A stretch of 64,000 bases of DNA from Nitrobacter sp051535235 (GTDB lineage: Bacteria > Pseudomonadota > Alphaproteobacteria > Rhizobiales > Xanthobacteraceae): contig NZ_JBPPLZ010000004.1 in assembly GCF_051535235.1 (NCBI RefSeq), positions 248,001 to 312,000 of the forward strand, written 5' to 3'. A program made the translations under genes and the position numbers. A model generated the notes under the pieces. It saw only the letters and a program-made list of their open reading frames with translations, was not told the DNA's origin and made no database searches. Below are positions 35,275 to 46,061 of this stretch, in pieces. Position 1 is the stretch's first letter. Each line of letters starts with the position of its first letter.

Positions 35275-37182
35275 TCAGTTGGCGTTGGCGCCGGTGATCT
35301 GCGCCACCGCTGCCTGATTGATCGTGGTGCCGATCTCGGTTTCGAGCCTGACGATGTACTGGCCGACGTCCTCGTCGGCCAGGGCGCGCTGCAGGCTGTC
35401 CTTCAGTTTCTTCGTCTCATCGGAGGCAAGATCGAGCGGGGGCACCTTCACGTCGGTGACACGGAAAACGACCCAGTCGTCGGGCCCCGCGCCCGGCGCC
35501 TGTCCGGCTCCGTCCCTGGCCGTGCGGAAGACGCCGGCGATCACGGCGCCGGGCAGGCCGGCCGCGGTGCCGTCGCGCTTGATGCCGCTCGCGCTCTCGA
35601 CCTTGAGACCGAGACCCGCCGCCTCGTCGGCGAGCTTGCCGCCCTGATCGAGCTTGCGGACCATGTCCGTCGCCTTGGTCATCAGCCGGCTGCCGATCTG
35701 TTCGTCCCGCCATCCGGCCTCGACCTTGTCCTTGACCTCGTCGAGGGTGCGCTCGCGCGAGGGCGTGACGCCGAGCACGTCGAACCAGACGAAACCGTTA
35801 TTGCCGATCTGCAGCGTCTCGTTGTCGACGCCGACGTCGCTGGCGAACGCCTGCGCGATCAGTTCGACACCCGGCGGAAGCCCCGTGACCGGTTTGCCGT
35901 CCGGCGCGCGTCCGGAACGGTCGACGGCATCGATGGTGACCGCGGTGAGGCCGAGTTTCTTGGCTGCCTCGACAACGCTCGCGCCGCCGCCGCGCTCGTC
36001 CTCCATCTTGTTGTGGAGGTCGTTGACCTCGGCGCGCGCGCGATCGACCGCGATATCGTGTTTCAGTTTCGCGGCGACACTGTCGTAGGTCGGCTGGTTG
36101 CCGGGTTCGATCTTGCCGACCTTGACGAGCGCGATGCCGAATTTGCCCTGGATCGGCTGGCTGACCTCGTCGGTCTTGAGCGAGAAGGCGGCCTCGGCGG
36201 TGACCGGGTCGATGATCTCCGACCTGGTGACCGTGCCGAGGTCGAGGTCGGAGGCCGCGAGACCGCGCTCCTTGGCGATGTCGTCGAAGGAAGCGCCGGC
36301 TTGAATCTTGCTCCGCGCCGCCTGCGCCTCCGCCAGGTTCGGGAACACCATCTGCCAGAGCTGCCGCTTTTCGGGCGTGGACAGCTTGTCCTTCTGTTCC
36401 TCATAGGCCTTTTTGGCGTCCTCGTCGGACACCGTTATCGATTTCGCGATGGACTCCGGCGTCATCACGACAAAAGCGATCTTGCGGAATTCAGGCGCGC
36501 GGAACTGCACCTTGTGGGCGTCGAAATAGCTCGCAAGCTGCTCCGGTGTCGGCGGATCGATGTTTCCGGCCTGCGCGGCGCCGAGCTTGACATAATCGAT
36601 GGTGCGCTGCTCGTTCTGGAAGCGGTTCAGCATATCGAGAAGCGTCTTCGAGGGCTCGACGCCAGCCGCCACCGTGTTGGCGATTTCGCGGCGCAGCGTC
36701 GTATGCCGCTGCTCGGCGACGTAACGTTGCTCGCTGTATCCCATCTGGCGGATCAGACCGGCGAAGCGCGCCGGGTCGAATGCATTGTTGGCGCCCTTGA
36801 AGTTGGGATCGCTCATGATCTGGCGCTTGATCTCCTCGTCCGACGCGTTGAGGCCCTTGCGCCGCGCGTCCTCGTCGAGCGCGGCTTCCGCAATCACCTG
36901 CTGCAACACCTGACGATCGAGGCCGAGGGCCCTGACCTGGTCGGGAGACAGCGAACGCCCGAACTGGCGCCCAATCTGCTGCAGCCGGTCATTGTAGATC
37001 TCGCGGAACTGCTCGGTCGAAATCTGGGTGCCGCCGATCGTGGCCAGGGTCGACTGGCCGAAGCCGTGAAAGATGTCCGCGATGCCCCAGATGCCGAAAG
37101 CCACGATCAGCAGGCCCATCACGATGGTCATGAGGGTTTTGCCGAGCCAGTTTGATGAGGCGTTACGTATTCCTCGAAGCAT
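35275..37182 (-). CDS. ppiD: Membrane-anchored peptidyl-prolyl isomerase PpiD/SurA-like
   Basis: Periplasmic folding factor. One N-terminal membrane anchor (MTIVMGLLIVAFGIWGIADI, residues about 18-37) is followed by a SurA-N-like helical region (residues about 40-230) and a parvulin-type PPIC domain (about 240-370; KRQLWQMVFPNLAEAQAAR, then GIALVKVGKIEPGNQPTYD). A second, degenerate domain follows up to residue 635. The parvulin core is poorly conserved, so chaperone activity is more certain than isomerase activity. It starts the minus-strand ppiD-trpD-trpC-moaC series, divergent from tpiA. Confidence 0.9.
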   Translation of the reverse strand: MLRGIRNASSNWLGKTLMTIVMGLLIVAFGIWGIADIFHGFGQSTLATIGGTQISTEQFREIYNDRLQQIGRQFGRSLSPDQVRALGLDRQVLQQVIAEAALDEDARRKGLNASDEEIKRQIMSDPNFKGANNAFDPARFAGLIRQMGYSEQRYVAEQRHTTLRREIANTVAAGVEPSKTLLDMLNRFQNEQRTIDYVKLGAAQAGNIDPPTPEQLASYFDAHKVQFRAPEFRKIAFVVMTPESIAKSITVSDEDAKKAYEEQKDKLSTPEKRQLWQMVFPNLAEAQAARSKIQAGASFDDIAKERGLAASDLDLGTVTRSEIIDPVTAEAAFSLKTDEVSQPIQGKFGIALVKVGKIEPGNQPTYDSVAAKLKHDIAVDRARAEVNDLHNKMEDERGGGASVVEAAKKLGLTAVTIDAVDRSGRAPDGKPVTGLPPGVELIAQAFASDVGVDNETLQIGNNGFVWFDVLGVTPSRERTLDEVKDKVEAGWRDEQIGSRLMTKATDMVRKLDQGGKLADEAAGLGLKVESASGIKRDGTAAGLPGAVIAGVFRTARDGAGQAPGAGPDDWVVFRVTDVKVPPLDLASDETKKLKDSLQRALADEDVGQYIVRLETEIGTTINQAAVAQITGANAN

Positions 37183-37437
37183 GAGTCCGTCTTTTGCAGG
37201 AGGGAGGCGGTTCGCACCTCGGCGGAAAAGCCGCGCGGGGCGTCACCGACTTGATAACGCATCATAAAGTGGCAATCCAGCACTCGCAACCTCGACGGGA
37301 CGAACCGTCGCGCGTTGCAGCGGATAGTGGAGACTGGTCCCGGTGGATAACCTCTGCTAGCAAGACCTTTCGAACCTTCGATGCGGGGGACCGCGCGTGC
37401 CGAGGGACGAACCGTCGAAATCACCCATGAGAGATCC

Positions 37438-38190
37438 ATGACCGGGCTGCGACCGCTGATTGCTGGAAACTGGAAGATGAACGGCCTCAAGGCTTCGGCC
37501 AGCGAACTCGGCCAGATGATTGCAGGCGCGGACGGCCCGGCGCAAAAGGCCGATCTGCTGATCTGTCCGCCGGCGACGCTGGTGTTGGCCTTTGCCGGGG
37601 CGGTTCAGGGATCGCCGCTGCGGATCGGTGCGCAGGACTGTCACCCCAAGCCCTCCGGGGCCCACACCGGCGATATTTCCGCCGAGATGATCGCCGATGC
37701 CGGCGCGACCGCCATCATCGTCGGTCATTCCGAGCGCCGCGCTGATCACGGAGAGACCGATGCGCTGGTGCGGCAAAAGGCCGAGGCCGCGTGGCGGGCG
37801 GCGTTGATCGCCATCGTCTGCGTCGGCGAAACCCAGGACCAGCGGGATGCCGGCCAGACGCTCGAGGTGGTCGGACGGCAGCTTGCCGGCTCATTGCCGG
37901 ACGGCGCGACGGCCGCCAATCTCGTCGTCGCCTACGAGCCGGTCTGGGCCATTGGCACCGGCCGCACTCCGACGCCGCAGGATGTGCAGGAGGTTCATGG
38001 ATTTATTCGCGATCAGCTCAACCAGCGCTTCAGCGGAGAGGGGAACAAGGTCCGCATCCTTTATGGCGGCTCGGTGAAGCCGTCGAATGCTGCGGAGTTA
38101 ATGGCCGTTCCGAATGTGAACGGGGCACTGATCGGTGGCGCGAGCCTCAAGGCGGCGGATTTCCTTGGAATCGCCCAGGCTGTTGCCTGA
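37438..38190 (+). CDS. tpiA: Triosephosphate isomerase
   Basis: Interconverts dihydroxyacetone phosphate and glyceraldehyde 3-phosphate. The start at 37438 (MTGLRPLIAGNWKMN) gives 250 residues; the upstream in-frame extension to 37381 is not family-like. The catalytic Lys is in GNWKMN, His in IIVGHSERR, and Glu in AYEPVWAIGTGRTP; ILYGGSVKPSN completes the phosphate site. It begins the tpiA-secG-pyrG series. Confidence 0.97.
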   Translation: MTGLRPLIAGNWKMNGLKASASELGQMIAGADGPAQKADLLICPPATLVLAFAGAVQGSPLRIGAQDCHPKPSGAHTGDISAEMIADAGATAIIVGHSERRADHGETDALVRQKAEAAWRAALIAIVCVGETQDQRDAGQTLEVVGRQLAGSLPDGATAANLVVAYEPVWAIGTGRTPTPQDVQEVHGFIRDQLNQRFSGEGNKVRILYGGSVKPSNAAELMAVPNVNGALIGGASLKAADFLGIAQAVA

Positions 38191-38328
38191 CGGTCAAATC
38201 GCGGCCCCGCGCAGGATTGCGGGGGTGGCAATCCCGCCGGCGATCGTGTAGACAGCGGCCAACTTCAACCCCCACAGGCGTGCCCGACCGGCCTACCCGG
38301 CGCGATTGCTTGTGACGGACGGTATTCG

Positions 38329-38718
38329 ATGCAGACCGTAGTTATCGTTCTCCACCTGATGATCGTTTCGGCGCTGACCGTCGTCGTTCTGCTGCAGAAG
38401 TCCGAAGGCGGCGGCCTCGGCATGGGCGGCGGCGCGGGCTTCATGTCGAGTCGCGGCACCGCGAACCTGTTGACGCGCACCACCGGTTTCCTCGCGGCCG
38501 GCTTCTTCCTGACGAGCCTGTTCCTGTCCTGGCTTGCCGGCTACGAGCACAAACCGGGTTCGATTTTGGACACGGCGCCGGCATCGCAGTCGCAGCCGGC
38601 GGGAGGCGCGACACCGGTCGCTCCGCCTGCGAGCGGCGGCCTTCTTGATTCGCTGAAACAATCCGAGCAACCGGCCGCGCCGGCGCCCGCGGGCCCGCAG
38701 GCGCCTCGCTCGCAATAA
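38329..38718 (+). CDS. secG: Preprotein translocase subunit SecG
   Basis: Accessory component of the SecYEG channel. Two membrane segments lie at residues about 3-20 and 51-70, separated by the conserved loop LLQKSEGGGLGMGGGAGF. At 129 residues it carries an Ala/Pro-rich C-terminal tail of about 55 residues, common in Rhizobiales. It sits between tpiA and pyrG. Confidence 0.95.
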   Translation: MQTVVIVLHLMIVSALTVVVLLQKSEGGGLGMGGGAGFMSSRGTANLLTRTTGFLAAGFFLTSLFLSWLAGYEHKPGSILDTAPASQSQPAGGATPVAPPASGGLLDSLKQSEQPAAPAPAGPQAPRSQ

Positions 38719-38884
38719 AGCAGGGCGCCATGCGGGACCGGGGTTGCCGTCCTGCATCAGCAGCCTCACCTAAGAAACTGCAATCGCTAGAACTTTGAAG
38801 TCACCCACAGCCCATCCGCGTTTCGGCTGGACGGCTGCGATTGGTTTTGGCGAATCGACACGGGAGCCTTAAAGGTTGAGTCCC

Positions 38885-40516
<1,632 letters not shown>

Positions 40517-40671
40517 CTGTAAGAGCAGAGCCGCCCGAAATTCGATGGATGACCCGGATCGCCGTGCACGCTGATTTTCCCGGCCGTTCCAACCTCCGCC
40601 ACCAAGCTACAGCCCACCCGGAATAAGGGACAGTCCTGCGGACCTGACGCCGCTCGGCAAGTCGTTTCACA

Positions 40672-41001
40672 TCATGCGGTGCGGCCGACGAGCGCTTCCG
40701 AGGAGATGAAGAGCTTTCCGCCCTCTACCTTCAGCGCAAAAGTGCGTACCGAGCCCTCATCGGCGCCGAGAGCCATGCCTGTCTTGAGCGAGATAACCCA
40801 GTTGTGCAGCGGGCAGGTGACTTCAGCGCCATGCACGATCCCCTGGCTAAGCGGGCCGCCCTTGTGCGGACAGCGATCCTCGATAGCGAAGAAGCGATTC
40901 TCGATAGTGCGAAACACCGCGATCTGCCCCTGAGGCGTCGCCACACAGCGTGCCCCGCGAAGAGGGATGTCTGCCGTCAGTCCAATAGCTATCCAGTTCA
41001 T
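40672..41001 (-). CDS. nirD: Nitrite reductase [NAD(P)H] small subunit
   Basis: Rieske-type small subunit of the cytoplasmic assimilatory nitrite reductase. The ATG at 41001 (MNWIAIGLTADIP) gives 109 residues. The [2Fe-2S] ligands are in CPHKGG (Cys44, His46) and CPLHNW (Cys63, His66), so unlike some NirD proteins a cluster can bind here. It follows nirB by 13 bases on the same strand; a much longer opening through nirB in this frame is not coding. Confidence 0.93.
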   Translation of the reverse strand: MNWIAIGLTADIPLRGARCVATPQGQIAVFRTIENRFFAIEDRCPHKGGPLSQGIVHGAEVTCPLHNWVISLKTGMALGADEGSVRTFALKVEGGKLFISSEALVGRTA

Positions 41002-41014
41002 GATGCTCACTCCG

Positions 41015-43453
41015 CTACGACCGGGAACCGATAGTCGCCAACGGCTGGAACTCATGTCTGTCCTTCCCCGACACGCGTTCGGACCAAGGATCGATCTGCG
41101 CGAACCTCTGGCTGAATATGAATCGCTCGAAATAAGCCTTGCGCTTCTGGTGATCCTCCAGAATCTGGCGGCGAACTTCGTCGAGGCCAACGCGCTTGGC
41201 CCATTTGTAGATACGCTCAAGATAGCGCGCCTGCTCGCGGTACATCTGGACGAGCGCCACGATATGCTCGAGCGCATCGTCCTCGGTCTTGACCAGGCCG
41301 AGAACCTCCGTGCCCTTGATGTCGAGGCCCGCAGCGCCGGCGAAATGGATCTCATAGCCCGAGTCGACGCAAATCACGCCGACATCCTTGCAAGTCGCCT
41401 CGGCGCAGTTGCGCGGACAACCCGAGACCGCCATCTTGACCTTGGCCGGCGTCCACGAGCCCCACATGAATTTCTCGATACGGATGCCGAGTCCGGTCGA
41501 ATCCTGCGTGCCGAAGCGGCACCAGTCGGTGCCGACGCAGGTCTTTACCGTGCGCAGGCCTTTGGCATAGGCATGACCCGAGACGAAGCCGGCTCTGCCG
41601 AGATCGGCCCACACCGCAGGCAGGTCTTCCTTCCTGACACCCAACATGTCGATACGCTGGCCGCCCGTGACCTTCACGGTCGGAATGTGAAATTTATCGA
41701 CCACGTCGGCAATGGCGCGCAGTTCCTTCGCGCTGGTGACGCCGCCCCACATGCGCGGCACGACCGAGTAGGTGCCGTCCTTCTGAATGTTGGCATGGAT
41801 GCGCTCGTTGACGAAACGTGACTGGTAGTCATCGGCATATTCGTCCGGCCAATCGCAGACGAGATAGTAGTTGAGCGCCGGCCGGCACTTTGCGCAGCCG
41901 CACGATGTCTTCCATTCCAGTTCCTGCATGACCGAGGGAATGGTCTTTAAATTCTTGGCCCTGATCAGCCGACGGACGTCGTCATGACCGAGCGTGGTGC
42001 AGCCACACATCGGCTGTACGGTGCCGGGATTGTATCTGTCCCCGAGCGTCAGTGTCATGAGTTGTTCGACGAGTCCTGTACAGGATCCGCAGGAGGAGGA
42101 AGCCTTGGTGTGGGCACGCACGTCGTCGAGCGATCTCAGATCCCTGGCGATGATGGTCGAGATGATCGTACCCTTGCAGACGCCGTTGCAGCCGCAGATC
42201 TCCGCATCATCCGGCAAGGCTGCAACGGCTGCCATAGGGTCGAGGGGCGTGCTCCCCTGACAGGACTGACCGAAGATCAGCGTCTCGCGCATCTCCGAGA
42301 CATCCGTCCCCCTGCGCAGCATATCGAAGTACCAGGCGCCATCTGCGGTCTCGCCATAAAGGACCGCTCCGAGAATGCGGTTGTCCTTCAGCACGAGCCG
42401 CTTGTAGATTCCCGAGCCGGCATCCCGCAGCACGATCTCCTCTCGATCAGGCGCGTCGGCGAAGTCGCCAGCCGAGTAAAGGCTCACGCCGGTCACCTTC
42501 AACTGGGTTGCTGTTTCAACGGCACGGAACGTCGCTTCAACACCCATCAGAGTCTTCGCGGCGACCTTGGCCATGTCATAGAGCGGCGCGACGAGGCCGT
42601 AGCAGATGTTGTTGTGCTCACAGCATTCGCCGATGGCGAGGATATTCGTATCAGAGGTCAGCATTCGGTCGTCCACGACGATGCCGCGCTCGACATGGAT
42701 GCCTGCATCGGTTGCGATCCGCACCTCCGGGCGGATGCCGACCGCCATCACCACGATGTCGGCCGGATAAATGGTGCCGTCGTCGAGCAGCACCGCTTCG
42801 GTGCGTCCGTGGCCGAGGATCGCGCTGGTCTGCGCCTTGCAGTGGATTTTGATTCCGCGGCCCTCCAGCTCCTTCTGCAACAGATAGCTGGCCGCCGCGT
42901 CCAACTGGCGCTCCATCAGGTGGCCCATCAGATGCAGGACCACCACCTCCATGCCGCGCAGCCTGAGCGCCGCTGCAGCCTCCAATCCGAGTAAGCCGCC
43001 GCCGATGACGACAGCCTTGGCGTCCTTTTTTTCGGCTGCTGTTATCATCGCCTGGACGTCGTCGTAGTCGCGAAAAGCCATGACCCCCGGCAAGTCCCGC
43101 CCGGCAATGGGGATCATGAAGGGAGCGGATCCGGTCGCAATCACAAGCCTGTCGTAAGGAGTTTCGCCTCCCACCGAGCGCACCGTCTTCGCCGCCCGAT
43201 CGATGCGCGTAACCGTTTCGCCGAACCGGCATTTGACCCGATGGTCGCCATACCAAGCCGCATCATGCGTGACGATCTGATCAAACGATTTCTCGCCGGC
43301 CAGCACTGGCGACAACATGATGCGGTTGTAATTGACGCGCGGTTCCGCTCCGAAAAGGGTGATGTCGAAACGATCTTGATCGGCCTCGAACAGATGCTCC
43401 AGCATCCTTCCGGAAGCCATGCCGGCACCGACGATAACGAGCTTCTCCTTCAT
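41015..43453 (-). CDS. nirB: Nitrite reductase [NAD(P)H] large subunit
   Basis: Reduces nitrite to ammonium with NAD(P)H for assimilation. The ATG at 43453 (MKEKLVIVGAGMASGRML) gives 812 residues. Domains in order: FAD/NAD disulphide-oxidoreductase fold (about 1-400), BFD-type [2Fe-2S] cysteines (CGCNGVCKG then SSCGSCTG, and a second set CGCTTLGHDD then CGCAKCRP), a ferredoxin-like nitrite/sulphite reductase half-domain, and the siroheme/4Fe-4S site (CVGTDWCRFG and CPRNCAEATCKDVG). Its start overlaps the stop of a transporter remnant. The nirBD pair separates pyrG from kdsA, which are commonly close together in this group, so insertion is likely. Confidence 0.95.
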   Translation of the reverse strand: MKEKLVIVGAGMASGRMLEHLFEADQDRFDITLFGAEPRVNYNRIMLSPVLAGEKSFDQIVTHDAAWYGDHRVKCRFGETVTRIDRAAKTVRSVGGETPYDRLVIATGSAPFMIPIAGRDLPGVMAFRDYDDVQAMITAAEKKDAKAVVIGGGLLGLEAAAALRLRGMEVVVLHLMGHLMERQLDAAASYLLQKELEGRGIKIHCKAQTSAILGHGRTEAVLLDDGTIYPADIVVMAVGIRPEVRIATDAGIHVERGIVVDDRMLTSDTNILAIGECCEHNNICYGLVAPLYDMAKVAAKTLMGVEATFRAVETATQLKVTGVSLYSAGDFADAPDREEIVLRDAGSGIYKRLVLKDNRILGAVLYGETADGAWYFDMLRRGTDVSEMRETLIFGQSCQGSTPLDPMAAVAALPDDAEICGCNGVCKGTIISTIIARDLRSLDDVRAHTKASSSCGSCTGLVEQLMTLTLGDRYNPGTVQPMCGCTTLGHDDVRRLIRAKNLKTIPSVMQELEWKTSCGCAKCRPALNYYLVCDWPDEYADDYQSRFVNERIHANIQKDGTYSVVPRMWGGVTSAKELRAIADVVDKFHIPTVKVTGGQRIDMLGVRKEDLPAVWADLGRAGFVSGHAYAKGLRTVKTCVGTDWCRFGTQDSTGLGIRIEKFMWGSWTPAKVKMAVSGCPRNCAEATCKDVGVICVDSGYEIHFAGAAGLDIKGTEVLGLVKTEDDALEHIVALVQMYREQARYLERIYKWAKRVGLDEVRRQILEDHQKRKAYFERFIFSQRFAQIDPWSERVSGKDRHEFQPLATIGSRS

Positions 43454-43704
43454 ATTCGGGTTGCTCCATATCCTCGGATGCGCACGGCGGAACGCAATGC
43501 AGAGTCCTGACACCGGAGCATTCGTACAGCGGCAATCCCGAAGCTGGCGCCGTAAAAGACCATCAGCCACCAGGCGTCGCCTTCGCCGCACGGCGCGTGG
43601 TAGGCAATCGTCTTGCGGGGGCCGGGCAAGACCCTTACTGCGAAACTCGCATCGAAACATGCGAGAACAGGCAGATGCTCCGAGGAGAGAAAGGCGCGTT
43701 TCAT
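43450..43704 (-). pseudogene. Internally deleted NarK-type nitrate/nitrite transporter remnant
   Basis: An 84-codon frame upstream of nirB begins MKRAFLSSEHLPVLACFDASFAVRVLPGP when read from 43704 (given here in short pieces: MKRAFLSSEHLPVLA, then FDASFAVRVLPGP). This resembles the N-terminus of NarK-family carriers (FL..GH.PTL...YFD.SFMVWVLLGP). It then runs into GEGDAWWLMVFYGASFG, which resembles a mid-protein segment of the same family (DAWW.M.FY..TFGGF). The roughly 150-200 residues expected between are missing, and the tail after that is not transporter-like. Its TGA overlaps the nirB ATG (ATGA). I infer decay of a narK-nirB operon; homology is from memory of the family, not a search. 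Confidence 0.55.
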
Positions 43705-43976
43705 GATCGATGGCTCGCAAACCGTCGCAGATGATTTCAAGCAAGGCCCGTGCCAGCCCTGAAAATGCGATACATGTCCGTCCGAAACGCTGCCGAGCTC
43801 GACCGGATGGCAAAAGGCACTGAAGGATTGCTTGCTACAGAAGCAGACGCGCCAAAAATTTGTGCAATGCAACGGCGACAGCTATAGCGAAGGGCTCACG
43901 AACGTCTCGACGGTCAGCCGCCGTTAGTTGATCTAGCCACGGCCACCGGACAAGGTCGGCCAGCAAAGGAATCATT

Positions 43977-44840
43977 TTGAACCAGTCCATCTCCGCCGCA
44001 CCCGTCGTCGTCGCTGGCCCAGTCACTTTCGGTCAGGACCGGCCGCTGGCGGTCATCGCCGGCCCGTGCCAGATGGAAAGTCGGGCCCATGCGCTTGAGG
44101 TCGCCGGCGCGCTGAAGGAAATCGCCGCGCGATTGAACATCGGCCTCGTCTTCAAATCCTCGTTCGACAAGGCCAACCGCACCAGCGCCTCGGGCGCGCG
44201 GGGGATCGGGCTGAAGCAGGCGCTGCCGGTTTTCGCCGAGATCCGTGCCTCGCTCGGATTGCCGGTGCTGACCGACGTGCACGAGGCCGTGCAATGCCTC
44301 GAGGTCGCGCAAGCGGTTGACGTGCTGCAGATCCCCGCGTTCCTGTGCCGGCAGACCGACCTTTTGCTGGCGGCGGCGGCGACCGGCAAGGTCATCAACG
44401 TCAAGAAGGGGCAATTCCTGGCGCCCTGGGACATGGCGAACGTGGTTGCCAAGATTGTGGGCGGCGGCAACCGCAACGTGCTGGTGACCGAGCGCGGGGC
44501 GTCCTTCGGCTACAACACGCTGGTCTCGGACATGCGCGCGCTGCCGATCCTCGCGCGCACCACCGGCGCGCCTGTCATCTTCGATGCCACCCATTCGGTG
44601 CAGCAGCCGGGTGGCAATGGGACATCCTCCGGCGGCGAGCGCGAATTCGTGCCGGTGCTGGCTCGTGCGGCCGTGGCGGTCGGCGTCGCCGGCGTGTTCA
44701 TCGAGACCCATCCCGATCCCGATCATGCCCCCTCGGACGGTCCCAACATGGTGCCGCTGCGCGAGTTCGAGGCGCTGGTGCGGCGGTTGATGGCGTTCGA
44801 TGCGTTGGCGAAGGCGGCCGATCCGGCCCCTGCGAAATGA
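43977..44840 (+). CDS. kdsA: 3-deoxy-D-manno-octulosonate 8-phosphate synthase
   Basis: Makes KDO-8-phosphate for the lipopolysaccharide core. The start appears to be a TTG at 43977, preceded by AAAGGA at 43965-43970; no ATG or GTG fits the conserved N-terminus. Active-site stretches VIAGPCQMESR, FKSSFDKANRTS, LQIPAFLCRQTDLL and VFIETHPDPDHAPSDGPNM are intact. It has 287 residues. Its TGA overlaps the ATG of the MFS gene (ATGA). Confidence 0.95.
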   Translation: MNQSISAAPVVVAGPVTFGQDRPLAVIAGPCQMESRAHALEVAGALKEIAARLNIGLVFKSSFDKANRTSASGARGIGLKQALPVFAEIRASLGLPVLTDVHEAVQCLEVAQAVDVLQIPAFLCRQTDLLLAAAATGKVINVKKGQFLAPWDMANVVAKIVGGGNRNVLVTERGASFGYNTLVSDMRALPILARTTGAPVIFDATHSVQQPGGNGTSSGGEREFVPVLARAAVAVGVAGVFIETHPDPDHAPSDGPNMVPLREFEALVRRLMAFDALAKAADPAPAK

Positions 44841-46048
44841 CATCGGCCGCCCCGGCCGCGGCCGGACAGCACAAATTGCCGCCGCTCCTGAATATTGTCG
44901 CGCTCGCCACCTTCGCGGCGAGCCTGTCGACGCGCGCGCTGGACCCGGTGCTGCCGCATGTCGCCGACGACATGTCGGTGACGGTTGCGACCGCCGCCGG
45001 CCTGTCGGCGATAACGGCCTTCTCGTTCGCGCTCGTGCAGCCGCTGATCGGCGCGGCCGCCGACGTGTTCGGCAAGGCGCGGCTGATGCTGGTTTGCCTG
45101 GTGCTGCTCGGCATCGCGAACGTCGCTGGTGCGCTGTGCACATCCTACAGCGCGCTGTTCGTGACGCGCATCTTCGCAGGCATCGCATCGGGCGGCGTTT
45201 TTCCGGTCGCGCTCGGCATGGCAAGCGACCTCGTGCCGGTCTCCCAGCGGCAGGTGGCGATCGGCAGGACGATCGCGGGCACCGTGAGCGGCAATCTGCT
45301 CGGCGCGTCCTTTTCCGGCGTGATCGGCGATCTCGTCGGCTGGCGCGGTGTGCTTGTCGTCCTCGGCGTGCTGGTTCTGGCCGCCTCGACCGCCGTCGGC
45401 GTTGGATTCCGCCGCGGCAATGCGATAGCTGCCTCGCGGCAGATGAAGTTCAGGGATCTGCGCCATGGCTACCGGCAGATCTTCGCCAATCCCAACGCCA
45501 GGGTCTGCTACTCCGCGGTCTTCATCGAAGGCTGCTGCGTGTTTGGACTATTTCCTTACGTCGCGGCGTTTCTGTTCGAACTCGGCGAAACGCGGCTTTC
45601 GGTCGCCGGCATCGTCATCGCCGGATTTGCCGTCGGCGGCCTGTTCTACACGATGACGGTGTCGCGCTTGCTGTCGGCGCTCGGCATCCGCGGCATGATG
45701 ATATCGGGCGCAATGCTGGCGGCGGCGCAGATCGTCGCCGTCGCTCTCGGTCCGGACTGGCGCATCCAGACACTCAGCTTCATCCTGATGGGCTGGGGTT
45801 TCTACATGCTGCACGGCTGCCTGCAGGTGTTCGCCAGCGAATTGTCCGAGCAGGCGCGGGCGACCGCGTTGTCGCTGCATTCGTTCTTCTTCTACATGGG
45901 ACAGACGGCCGGTCCGATCGCCTATGGCGCGAGCCTTGCCTGGGCGGGGAAGTTTCCAACCCTCGCCGCAAACGCAATCGTCATCGCGATTCTCGGATTG
46001 GTCTGCGCGCGCCTGCTGGCCGGGAAGGCTGGAATGCGCGAGGGGTAG
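44837..46048 (+). CDS. Major facilitator superfamily transporter
   Basis: Twelve-helix secondary transporter of 403 residues, translationally coupled to kdsA by an ATGA overlap. The N-terminal half shows DPVLPHVADDMSVTVATA and the intracellular loop GAAADVFGKARLML, followed by RIFAGIASGGVFPVALGMASD and RTIAGTVSGNLLGASFSGVIGDLVGWRGV, typical of drug/sugar-efflux MFS proteins. The substrate is unknown. The kdsA coupling need not mean a shared pathway. Confidence 0.85.
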   Translation: MTSAAPAAAGQHKLPPLLNIVALATFAASLSTRALDPVLPHVADDMSVTVATAAGLSAITAFSFALVQPLIGAAADVFGKARLMLVCLVLLGIANVAGALCTSYSALFVTRIFAGIASGGVFPVALGMASDLVPVSQRQVAIGRTIAGTVSGNLLGASFSGVIGDLVGWRGVLVVLGVLVLAASTAVGVGFRRGNAIAASRQMKFRDLRHGYRQIFANPNARVCYSAVFIEGCCVFGLFPYVAAFLFELGETRLSVAGIVIAGFAVGGLFYTMTVSRLLSALGIRGMMISGAMLAAAQIVAVALGPDWRIQTLSFILMGWGFYMLHGCLQVFASELSEQARATALSLHSFFFYMGQTAGPIAYGASLAWAGKFPTLAANAIVIAILGLVCARLLAGKAGMREG

Positions 46049-46061
46049 AGCAGCCGCGGCT

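Noticed and set aside
43454..43976. FNR/NnrR-type box (TTGAT-N4-ATCAA) for nirB
   Set aside because: I could not find a convincing match in the nirB upstream region.
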